Shown: piece by piece, positions 55,330 to 64,000 of the stretch
Layout: every line of letters begins with the position of its first letter
Numbering within the stretch: position 1 is the first letter of the stretch
Assembly: GCA_015501585.1 (NCBI GenBank)
Contig: JADNRY010000036.1
Span: forward strand, 248,001-312,000
DNA from: Rhodocollybia butyracea
Lineage: Eukaryota; Basidiomycota; Agaricomycetes; Agaricales; Omphalotaceae
Direction of reading: 5' to 3'
Length of the DNA stretch: 64,000 bases
The notes under the pieces: generated by a model
Database searches by the model: none
Told to the model about the DNA's origin: nothing
What the model saw: only the letters and a program-made list of their open reading frames with translations
Position numbers and translations under genes: made by a program

Positions 55330-56452
55330 TAAGGAATTTAGTTGAACGTAAGGGTCGGTTGCAAAGTGCATGAGGTGTCGGCAGTACACCCTAAGACAAT
55401 GGAGAGGTTGTTTCGGGCTTTGGCTGTTGCACAGCAACAAAGTGTTGACTACGTGAATTCGGTTATGTTAGGTAGGATAGTAGGTGATTTGAGATCATTG
55501 AGGACGTTGTTTTCGGAATGTAGGACATATTCCAAGTGGATGATTCGGTAACCAAGCTTTCGTATGTATGGGTGTCGAAATAGGAAGGCTTTGAGGTGGA
55601 ATAATTCGTCGTCTGTTTTGAAGGAGAATTCATTTAAGTATCAGAATGTGAAGTTCTTGTTATCGAAGAGCAGTTGTAGTAGGCCTGTAGGTCAATGTGG
55701 CTGGGTGGTGCCTAAGATTAGTTTCAGTTGTTGGATGTTAGAGCTTGATTGCGGTAAAGGTTGTAGTAGTTTTGATATCGTGGTGTAATCAGCTAGGGAG
55801 AGTCAGTCATGATGGATTTGATTTTTGGTGGAGGACTTATGAAGGGACGTGATGCCCTGGAAATCGATGGTGAGGTGTGTTAATGAGTTTGAACACATCT
55901 GTGTCTGTTGGAATACATTAGTTATCTGTGTACAGTGTATGTTATGGTACTGACATAGAGCGATGCACATGCTCAAACTCTATTTTGTGGGAATGGCGAT
56001 CTTAGTTCCACTTGTGTGAGACCGAGTAACAATGAAGGTAGTTGTGGTCCCAGCGTTGTGCATATTGGGAGCGTAAATGATTTGAAAGACAGTTTAGAAA
56101 GTTGTTGTTGGATGTTGTTAGTTTCATCACTTTCGCTGATGTTTAGGATAACGCGTCGAAGATGATTTTGTATATGATTATTGGTAAAGATGTAGGGAAA
56201 ATCAAAGTTTTCGATGGTGATGTTACGCACATATGAAGATGCGGGAATTTCACCGTCGATAGCCTTGACGGTGCTGAGAGCCGAAAGAGTGGATGCGGTG
56301 ATTATGTCGTACAGAAACAAGTACACAATTGATCTTGTTCTTTTCAACAGAGCTGCTAAGATACTGAGTGAATGTTTATCGGCGTGGAAGTGGTGGAAGA
56401 TGATGATAATAATTTTGTTAGGGAGATCAAGCAAAGTTGCTTTCAGAAACAT
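55330..56452 (-). pseudogene. F-box protein pseudogene
   Basis: The frame from ATG 56452 begins MFLKATLLDLPNKIIIIIFH, an F-box start (LLDLPxxIxxxIFxxF). It continues with SILAALLKRTRSIVYLFLYD and leucine-rich stretches (NHLRRVILNISESDETN) to a stop at 55973. Further down the strand, pieces in broken frames (QLKLILGTT, DELFHLKAFLFRHPYIRKLG, LKSPTILPNITEF) look like the leucine-rich C-terminal part of the same protein, interrupted by several stops to about 55330. F-box proteins recruit substrates to SCF ubiquitin ligases; this copy is decayed. Confidence 0.5.
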
Positions 56453-57138
56453 AGTGTGAGCATTGTTGGGGTTGAGGTTGGAGTTTCATTCAGGACGTAT
56501 TTATGGAAATTGGTTGAGGTTTGACTCCAGGAATGAGATATCAGTGAATCACAGGCGGAAACGGTTGATGTCAAAGCTGGGTATTCCGTGGATACAAAAT
56601 TTGTATTAGATGCGGCATGGTGAATTGAGATATAGTTTGCGATAGGTGGTAGGAAGATTGTCGGGATTTGGAGCACATAATGTATTTGTTTGACGAAGGT
56701 CCAAGGTATTGTAATTATACGAGGTGGAACCTCTGGTTTGAAGGTTGGAGTTGTATTGAGGTTTGAATGGATGTGGAGCATCGAGTTGTTAGCAAAGTTG
56801 ACGAGAGCTGGTACGTTGTTATCGGGAGGTGCATAATTTTTGGCGTGGAAATGCAAGTGAAAATTCGTTGTTGAATGATAGAAGTTGATGGAGGCTGTAT
56901 TACACAGTATGTATCAGTGAGTGAATTTTTGGAGCTGTGGAATGAATAATACTGTTGTATACGTGGTCACATCGGAGGTCCAATGTAGGTACTTACAGAG
57001 AGGGATAAACGTGGCCGAGAAGTAACATTACGTCATTATTTTCGAAGCTGAAATATGGAGTTGAGAAGGTTGTATTTTAATGCTTCCGGCATTTACTAGC
57101 GTTTACTTCGGTAATTTTTCTTCTGTTTTGATTCAGTG
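56453..57138. other. No recognisable gene
   Basis: The minus-strand frame 56443-56856 is open but has no motif and lies in a different frame from the F-box start. The rest is AT-rich and without features. Confidence 0.35.
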
Positions 57139-57213
57139 ATGACTACTGTTGTTCCAGTTTGGAGTCGTATTGACTGTGAGCAATGTCGAGAGGAAGCAAT
57201 GGCCAACAAAGAG

Positions 57214-57436
57214 TGTTAGACGTTGACTTCACACCTTAGGCCAAAGCGCCTCTTACTTTCCTAATCGGACTATATTGACTTATTGATTTATCATCCTGGT
57301 CCGAAGAGAAGCCCCTATTGGTTCTCTCTTTGTACCAGGTGAGTTATAACAGACAATTGTATATTACTCTATATAACCTATCGGTTCTCTCTTCGTACCA
57401 GAAATACATTTGTCCTAAACCTTATCGCTCCTAAGA
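57214..57436 (+). repeat. 5' LTR of copia element 2
   Basis: Starts TGTTAGACGTTGACTTCACA and ends CTTATCGCTCCTAAGA. It lacks the usual CA end, but the duplication AAGAG and comparison with the 3' LTR fix the limits. Confidence 0.88.
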
Positions 57437-57494
57437 GGTTATGGGCCCCGTTGCTCTTTAATTCACTGCACAAAAATAACAACTCCTAACACCA

Positions 57495-58379
57495 ATGAGC
57501 AACAAAATGGACAACACAAATGACAAGAAGAACTTCTATCGTCTCAAACTCACGCCTATCAAAATCAATAGCGATGGCACTAATAACTACAGCAAGTTCA
57601 GACAAAAATCCAAGTTTGAACTCATTGCTGCGGATTTCTGGTGTCACATCGAGGGCCCAGAATACGATCCTCCAGACATTCCTGATCTAGTACAAACACA
57701 GATACTCCAGGCTATTGATGACTACGGCAATCCAATCCGAGCAACTATTCCTGGGAATGAAGATGATGTTGTGCAAGCCAAGATCAATGCACATTCTTGG
57801 ATTACCACTGACAAGAAGGTACTCACTATTATTGCAAAAGCGGTCCCTCATGGCAGAGGACATATCGTCCGCAACTGTAAATCCGCTCGAGATGCCTGGA
57901 TAGCTCTTGAAGAAGAGTTCAAACCTTCCAACAATGCTACAGGCATTGCAATCAATCACGAAATCATTGGGAATAGATGTGGTGTTGACGACGACCCCGT
58001 AAACAGGAGGGAAACCATGGTCAAACTCTATAACAAACTTCGTGATATCAGCCCAGGGATGATGCCAGATACAGAATTTGCAAGCCACCTCGTCACTCTC
58101 ATGACACTGAACAAGGATTGGGCCTTCTACCGCAATTGTCTTTTGATGAAGTTGAGGAAAGGTGCAGCTAACGGTCACCCGATTTCTTTGGCTTTTGTTA
58201 TCCAAGAGCTCAAGGAGGAAGAAGTCAATAGGGGAATTGCACCTTCCATAGTCCAAGTCAACGCCATCATTAATCACAAGAAATCAAAGATGATAACAGA
58301 TGCAGTTTCCAATGCCTACTCATCAATTCCTCTCCAGCAGCGCACTAGTGCTGGTCCCTCGACAACAAATCGCAGATAA
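57495..58379 (+). CDS. Gag of copia element 2
   Basis: Open 294-codon frame, MSNKMDNTNDKKNFYRLKLT, with NYSKFRQKSKFELIAADFWC and the copia gag core SARDAWIALEEEF, then MVKLYNKLRDISPGM. It ends at 58379. A zinc-knuckle-like motif, CENSYCKTPVGHTLAEC, follows in the next frame at about 58449-58500, so the original gag probably continued past this point. Confidence 0.75.
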   Translation: MSNKMDNTNDKKNFYRLKLTPIKINSDGTNNYSKFRQKSKFELIAADFWCHIEGPEYDPPDIPDLVQTQILQAIDDYGNPIRATIPGNEDDVVQAKINAHSWITTDKKVLTIIAKAVPHGRGHIVRNCKSARDAWIALEEEFKPSNNATGIAINHEIIGNRCGVDDDPVNRRETMVKLYNKLRDISPGMMPDTEFASHLVTLMTLNKDWAFYRNCLLMKLRKGAANGHPISLAFVIQELKEEEVNRGIAPSIVQVNAIINHKKSKMITDAVSNAYSSIPLQQRTSAGPSTTNRR

Positions 58380-61300
58380 AACCACGCAGATCGCCGTCCA
58401 ACCCCATACAGTCCTAATCAATCCAGGAATTTTCGTAACCACTTATTCTGTGAAAATTCTTATTGCAAAACTCCTGTTGGTCATACTTTAGCCGAATGCT
58501 TCGCATACAGGGGGGGTATGCAAGGAAAATATCCACCTCGCTACTTGGGTAAGAAGGATGTCCACCTCTCGCTCAAAGAACGTCTTTCTGGTTGTTGAAA
58601 ACAGCTGAAAAATGTCCAAACTGAGGAACCAGGAAGCTGTTTTGCTGGAACAGCTCAAACCTCCAACGATGGCGAGAAAGAGATTAATCAGGTCTTGAAC
58701 CCTCTTCTGTATATGGTTGAAGTCCCAGCATTCACAGAGGATGACGACGACATAAACATTGACAAAGAGATTGTTGTGAATGTAATTGCCCTCAGTGGAA
58801 ACGCCGTTAAAGACGCCAGCATCAATCACATTACTGGCGCATCCCGCCATATATTCCATGACAGAAACCTTTTCCACAACTATGTTGCTTTTGAATCGCC
58901 CCTCAATGTCTTCGGGTTCGGCTCTACTCTGTCCGCTGCAGCAATAGGCAAAGGGAAGATTATCCTTAAAGCAGAACATAACAAAAACATTAGACCTTTT
59001 TCTATTTCCAATGTCCTTCACATTCCTACAGCGCGATGCAATCTCATCTCAGGCTCTAGGTTAGACAGGAAAGGTGTAAAGACCTCAACTGGTGAAGGTA
59101 TTATCACTTACTTCACTTTAACCAACGAGCCCTTTGCAACTGGAAATATCGTACGAGATCTATATCAGATGAACATTGATCCAGTTCCGCCTCCATCATC
59201 TGCGCAATCAGTACTGATTGCATCAATGGTGCCTTCAATCACGGCGATGTTTGGTCCTGATGGAGAATCTGAGGCGAACAAACGCCTGGGTTTTACCACC
59301 GTCTAATGGGCCACATAGATGTTAAAGGGCTGCGGGACTCCACGACTGGATTCCTGTCAAATATTGACAGTGTGTGAGTTGTCAACTGTCAAATTTGTGC
59401 CCTCGCCAACATCAAACGACTCAAATTTCCCCATGCAGCAACCAACCGTGCAACATGTCCCTTATTCCGCGTCCACTCTGATATCTGTGGTCCTCTCCCT
59501 CTCGGATACGGTAACTTCAGATATTTCATCACTTTTGTCGATGACTTCTCGCATTTTATTGTTGTTTTCTTTCTCAAATCTAAATCCAACGCACTTAAAT
59601 GCTTCATCCAATTCCGCACTGCCGCAGAAAAACAACTAGGCTGTCAAATTATCTTCTTACGCGTTGACAATGCCGGCAAACTCACAGAAGGTGCTTTTTG
59701 AGATTACTGCGCAAACAAAGGGATAACCTACGAAAAGACTGTCCCCAATGCCTCTCAGCAAAATGGTGTTGCTGAGAGGGTAAACCAGATTCTTGAAAGG
59801 ATGTCCTGAGCCATGTTGGTAGATTGTGGCCTTTCCGTGTGGTTCTGGCCACTCACTATGCAAGCTAGCGCACATATCAAGAACAGAGTTCCTCACGCTT
59901 CCCTGTCCAACAAACTTACTCCTTTCTATGGCTGGTTTTGTAAAAAAAAAAACCAAACCTTTCTCATCTGCGCCCCTTTGGCGCTCTCGTCACCTCCCGA
60001 AAAACAACCTCTGATCAATTGAACAAAACTGTTCCACAAGGTGAACAGGGTAGATTTGTTGGCTACTCCCCAGATTCAAAAGGATACCTCATCTGGTTTC
60101 CCAACTTGAGGACTATCAGGGCACGACGAGATGTTGAATTTCATGGATTTCCAAACCATCTGCCATCTCCTCCACTATCTGAAATCCTGTGGGATGACCT
60201 TCATCTCAAACCTACGCCTTCTTTTAACAATGAGACTTGTCTTCTAGAAGAGTGCGAGACTTTACCACAGACTGAAGGACATGATGAGTATGTTCATCGA
60301 CTCGCTTCCTCAGACATAATCCTAATTCCTTCCTGTTAGATCACTTCCTGAGACTACATTGTCTCCAGAGATAGATCCTCACAAAGAAGAGCAAAGGCAT
60401 GTCTTGCGTCCTTTTCTTCATAACCCTACCTAACGATAAGACCGTTCTCTCTGACAATGCACAGTCTGAGAGAGAAACAAAGCATTGAGCCTAAAGAGTA
60501 CACACAATCATCTCTATAACCAAAACCCTACTTAACCTACTCTGTAGTGACTCTTATCAAACTATTAATCACTGCCAGTACATCAGTATATTACCTCCAA
60601 AAAAGGGATAGAAGTATAATATATTTTTCCCCTAAATTTTAACAAATTTTTCCAATGAAAAAGAGTGAATATTGCCCTAGAAATAGGCATGGGAAAATAA
60701 GTACTTTTTCGGCGGCTATTTCGCCCGAAATAGGGCGCTAAATATGCCATCGATCTCGTCTGATTTATTAGTAATTTTTCGGCATCAATTTCTTTCCTAT
60801 TTCTTTAGACAAAGAAAATCTATTTCAATGGAAATATGTTAACTATTTTAGCTGCAAAAAGAAACGGGCATTGAACGGCGGGCCTCCCGGGCCGGTCAAA
60901 GGGCTCTTTGGCCCATTCAACGGGCATTCAATGCCCGTTGCTTTTCGCGGCCGAAATAGTTAACACATTACAATTGAAATATATTTTCTATTGCCAGAAA
61001 AATTACTAATAAATCAGGCGAAATTGATGGCATATTTAGCGCCCTATTTCGGGCGAAATAGCCGCCGAAAAAGTACTTATTTTCCCATGCCTATTTTCGG
61101 GGCAATATTCACTCTTTTTCATTGGAAAAATTTGCTAAAATTCAGGGGAAAAATATGTCATACTTCTATCCCTTTTTCAGAGGTAATATACTGAGGTACT
61201 GGCAGTGAATGGTTCTGATGAATTTACACGCATTGAGCGAAAAGAGTACGCAATGATGGACTCTACTATACATAACCCTAATGCACTATCTTAGCGCGGA

Positions 61301-63140
61301 TGGTGATATCCCTATGGCCAATGCTGATGATGTTTGCCCAAGACGTTCAGGTTGAGTCACACAGCTACCTTCTCGCTACCGCGTTAACATGGTCATGGCC
61401 CTTCCGGAGGAGGGGGGGCAAAACCTGATTCTCATTGATTTACTCAACTCTCCTGACGACCGTGAAATAGAAGTCGAATGTAACATCACAGATCTACAAC
61501 CACTAGCTCAATCATTTATCAACATCGAATGCTTTGTTGGAGCTGCTCTTCACAACCCCATCAACAATCAGTCTCAAAAGGATCCCCTTTCCATCCAACA
61601 TGCCAAATCCTCCGTTTACTGGTCATATTGGCTTGCAGCTATATACAAGGAACTGGAATCACTGAAGGCAAAAGGAGTATATGAAGAGGTGGATGATCTA
61701 CCACCAAATCGTAAACCCGTTGGATGTAAATGGGTGCTGCGAATAAAGAGAGATCATGATGGACTCATCTCGAGGTTCAAAGCTCGACTTGCCGCAAAAG
61801 GTTTCACACAGATACCTGGTCAAGATTACAACTACACTTTTGCACCCATCGCCAGATGGGAATCCATACGCACTGTTCTCACAGTTGTGGCCGAACACGA
61901 CATGGAACTTCGCCAAATTGATGTCAAAACTGCATACTTAAATGGCCCACTTGACGAGGAGATCTACATGAAGAAACCAAGCGGTACTGGTTCTGGTTTT
62001 TGGCGCTTGCAGAAAGGACTATACAGTCTTAAGCAATCTGGCAGACAATAATACCTTGAACTCAATGCGAAGCTGGAATCCATTGGGTTCAAACGAACAG
62101 AGTCCGACTGGAGTGTTTACGTCTGCTACGAAGGTGAAAACAGGTCTATCATAACAACAAGTGTTGACGACATGCTCATCAGGTCTAAGCCAAAAACCAA
62201 ATCAGACCGAGTCATTGAACAACTGCATTCCCTATTTGACATCACTGACAATGGTGAACCTACCTTCCACCTTGGTTGTGGGATCACCCGTGACAGAGCA
62301 AACAGGACAATCAGACTCGACCAACGTGCCTACACCGAATCAATCCTTCGCGAGTTTGGATTTGATAACTCCAAAGCAGTCTCCACTCCCATGGATCCTG
62401 GAACCCGCCTTTTTCCCTCACAGAACAACTTACACCAGAACAGCAAGCAATTGTCAAGATGTTTCCTTACACAGCCATTGTCGGAAAATCCATGTACCTC
62501 TGCACTTGTTCAAGGCCCGACATCGCTAAGTTATACTGTCAGGGAACTAGCAAGGTTCATGTCCAGCTATGGACCTGTGCACGTTGCGGCAGCCAAACAT
62601 CTCCTTCGATATCTAAAAGGAACGATCTCCTACTCCCTTTGGCTGGGAAGGAACAGACTACTCTACCCTCTCTTCCGCGCGCTATCCGACTCAGATTGGG
62701 GAATGGGAGAAGACTGAAAATCTGTCTCAGGATTCATTATTCTTATGAATGGCTCTCCACTCTCATGGAGTTCGAAACAGCAATCTGTAGTAGCCCTATC
62801 TTCATGTGAAGCTGAATATCTCGCCACGACACACTGCGCCAAAGATATCCTTTGGTTCAGAAATTTCTTTGCCGAATTAGGTTTTCCTCAGAAAGCTCCT
62901 ACTTCCTTATTTTGCAACAATCAAGGAACCATCGCATGTAGGCACGACCCCCATGCTCACAGCAGAATGAAACATATTTCAATTTGAGAGCACTTCATCC
63001 GTGATTGTATTGTCAAACATCTTATTGATGTCGTTTATGTCTCCAACAAAGGGAATGTTGCTGACATTTTCACGAAACCCCTCCATCAAACAATGCACAA
63101 CCAATGGGTCAAGATGCTCGGCCTAGACATCAGTCAAGGG
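58380..63140 (+). pseudogene. Pol of copia element 2
   Basis: Parts in order: protease region with ITGASRHIFHD, lacking the expected catalytic Asp-Ser/Thr context (58835); integrase with VHSDICGPLPLG, FLRVDNAGKL and the NGVAERVNQ motif (59476-59790); reverse transcriptase with RFKARLAAKGFTQIPGQDYN (61773), QIDVKTAYLNGPLDEEIYM and SVDDMLIRS (62162); RNase H with WSSKQQSVVALSSCEAEYLA (62763) and SNKGNVADIFTKPLH. Stops at 58596, 59698, 59807 and 62049, with several shifts, break it. The segment between integrase and reverse transcriptase is interrupted by the element at 60570-61207. Confidence 0.82.
60570..61207. mobile_element. CACTA-like foldback MITE in copia element 2
   Basis: The termini CACTGCCAGTAC and their inverted copy GTACTGGCAGTG lie directly inside AAT/AAT, a 3-bp target duplication (60567-60569 and 61208-61210). 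CACT(A/G) ends with a 3-bp duplication are the mark of CACTA elements. The arms are complementary over nearly their whole length, meeting around the GC-rich core near 60870-60945 (GGGCCTCCCGGGCC). No coding capacity; 638 bp. Confidence 0.78.
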
Positions 63141-63144
63141 GGGG

Positions 63145-63367
63145 TGTTAGATGTTGACTTCACACCTTAGGCCAAAGCGCCTCTTACTTTCCTAATCGGA
63201 CTATATTGACTTATTGACTTATCATCCTGGTCCGAAGAGAAGCCCCTATCGGTTCTCTCTTTGTACCTGGTGAGTTATAACGGACAATTGGATGTTACTC
63301 TATTTAACCTATTGGTTCTCTCTTCATACCAGAAATACATTTGTCCTAAACATTATCGCTCCTAAGA
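63145..63367 (+). repeat. 3' LTR of copia element 2
   Basis: Starts TGTTAGATGTTGACTTCACA and ends CATTATCGCTCCTAAGA, followed by AAGAG. A handful of substitutions separate it from the 5' LTR by eye, suggesting that it is younger than copia element 1, though still inactive. Confidence 0.88.
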
Positions 63368-64000
63368 AAGAGTTTGTTACCCAAGTCAGAGACAAAGGGG
63401 TTATTTGAATGCTTTCTTTTTACAGGTATGGGCGTGAGTTGTATCATTCGTTGAAAGCAAGTAATTTTGTTGATTAGCACAGTGATCCTTCAACTTGGGA
63501 TCTTCAAAATCTATCGGAGCTTATAGGTATGGATGTAGTACAAGTTAGAGTGAGTGGATGTATGTTTATATTGTTGTTATGATGTAACTGATGTTTTGGC
63601 CAGAGATGGTTTAGAGTACGTTGGGGTGTGCTGTGATATCGGAGGTGATTTAGTGTTGATTGACATGTAGAATCGGCGGCAGAATGCAAAATTAGAGAAA
63701 TTGAAAGAAGCAAACATTGATACAGCGGGTAAGAAGCAAGTTTGAAGTATTTTCTATGATAGTTATCAACGGAGTTTTTTAGGATCCGCTTGGACGACTT
63801 TACCGGATTGTGGATGGTTTACGCTACCAGCAGGGATGTTGAATTCAGGCTTGAAGTTGTTGACTCAAAATTTTGGTGGTGGGTTGGATAGTGTTCAAAG
63901 TTATTATTTTCGGGGAAGTAGTGATACTTTGTCGTTAAATGTTTCTCAAGGTGGGTGAAGGAGATTTTGATGGTGTTGTTTGCGTTTAACATAATATTTC

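Larger units (their letters stand above)
57214..63367 (+). mobile_element. Ty1/copia LTR retrotransposon, element 2 (decayed, with nested CACTA-like element)
   Basis: The LTRs at 57214-57436 and 63145-63367 are closely similar (start TGTTAGA, end CTCCTAAGA). The 5-bp duplication AAGAG lies at 57209-57213 and 63368-63372, and removing the element restores an open exon. A primer-binding-type sequence (GGTTATGGGC) follows the 5' LTR, and a purine run (CAAGGGGGGG) precedes the 3' LTR. Coding order is gag, protease, integrase, reverse transcriptase, RNase H. Stops and a foldback insertion at 60570-61207 inactivate it. Confidence 0.9.
57139..63960 (+). pseudogene. Unknown gene split by copia element 2
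   Basis: The first exon, MTTVVPVWSRIDCEQCREEA then MANKE, runs from 57139 to 57213. The copia element starts there, and the reading resumes in the same frame at 63368 (FVTQVRDKG). Further exon-like pieces follow: YGRELYHSLKASNFVD, a TAG, then HSDPSTWDLQNLSELIGMDV; DGLEYVGVCCDIGGDLVLID, another TAG and NRRQNAKLEKLKEA; and, after a GTAAGA...TTTTTAG intron, SAWTTLPDCGWFTLPAGMLN and SYYFRGSSDTLSLNVSQGG. The family is not recognised. Two TAG stops and the insertion show that it is inactive. The exact exon limits and end are uncertain. Confidence 0.45.

Noticed and set aside
60640..61160. Similarity of the TTTCGCCCGAAAT motifs here to the AT-rich repeats at 33206-34355
   Set aside because: Only short TTTCG-type words are shared; order and ends differ, so they are not called one family.

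Overview
The window looks like a repeat-rich stretch of an Agaricomycete (mushroom-forming basidiomycete) nuclear genome. The evidence is short GT-AG introns of about 45-60 nt, multi-exon genes, Ty1/copia and LINE retrotransposons, hAT-like and CACTA-like non-autonomous elements, F-box gene debris, and protein motifs I remember from large mushroom-specific families (for example TCTLDILMHLPRSVFS). No bacterial operons, rRNA, tRNA or CRISPR arrays were seen. All family calls come from reading the sequence; no database was searched.

The most unusual content is a two-gene module present twice in the same orientation, with centres at about 3940 and 41690. Gene A runs leftward and encodes a large Spt5-like protein with an NGN-like domain and several KOW motifs. 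Gene B runs rightward and encodes a protein family I cannot name. Between them lies a long palindrome: 211-bp perfect arms with a 10-nt loop in copy 1, and about 120-bp arms at roughly 97% identity in copy 2. The palindrome puts the same leader, with an AAG|GTAAGT splice-donor-like site, in front of both genes. A and B also share a helical module starting (E/A)GWK(L/I)(V/I)K. A1 (1-3623) is open over about 1,140 codons; B1, A2 and B2 are broken.

Layout: 1-7403 module copy 1; 7404-10850 mostly unrecognised; 10853-12238 and 20060-21371 two paralogous PWWP-domain genes (the first damaged, the second apparently intact); 15035-17127 relics of a RING-finger gene and an F-box gene; 18440-19130 relic of a LINE RNase H domain; 22095-32445 a nest of transposons (a TIR element, a hAT-like element holding a solo LTR, an old LINE split by a hAT-like element and by a 7-kb copia element, which holds its own nested insertions); 33206-34745 AT-rich direct repeats beside a tyrosine-recombinase relic; 36212-37547 an intact five-exon gene with two viroplasmin-like segments; 38527-39170 an unknown gene; 39211-48115 module copy 2 with a 2.1-kb insertion in B2; 48116-54320 a nearly full-length LINE on the minus strand; 55330-56452 an F-box pseudogene; 57139-63960 an unknown gene split by a second copia element (57214-63367), which holds a CACTA-like foldback element.

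Most coding units are decayed, often by TGA or TAG at codons where family members usually have CGA, TGG or CAG. This fits C-to-T decay of methylated or otherwise silenced repeats. The best candidates for functional genes are A1, the PWWP gene at 20060-21371 and the viroplasmin-like gene at 36212-37547.
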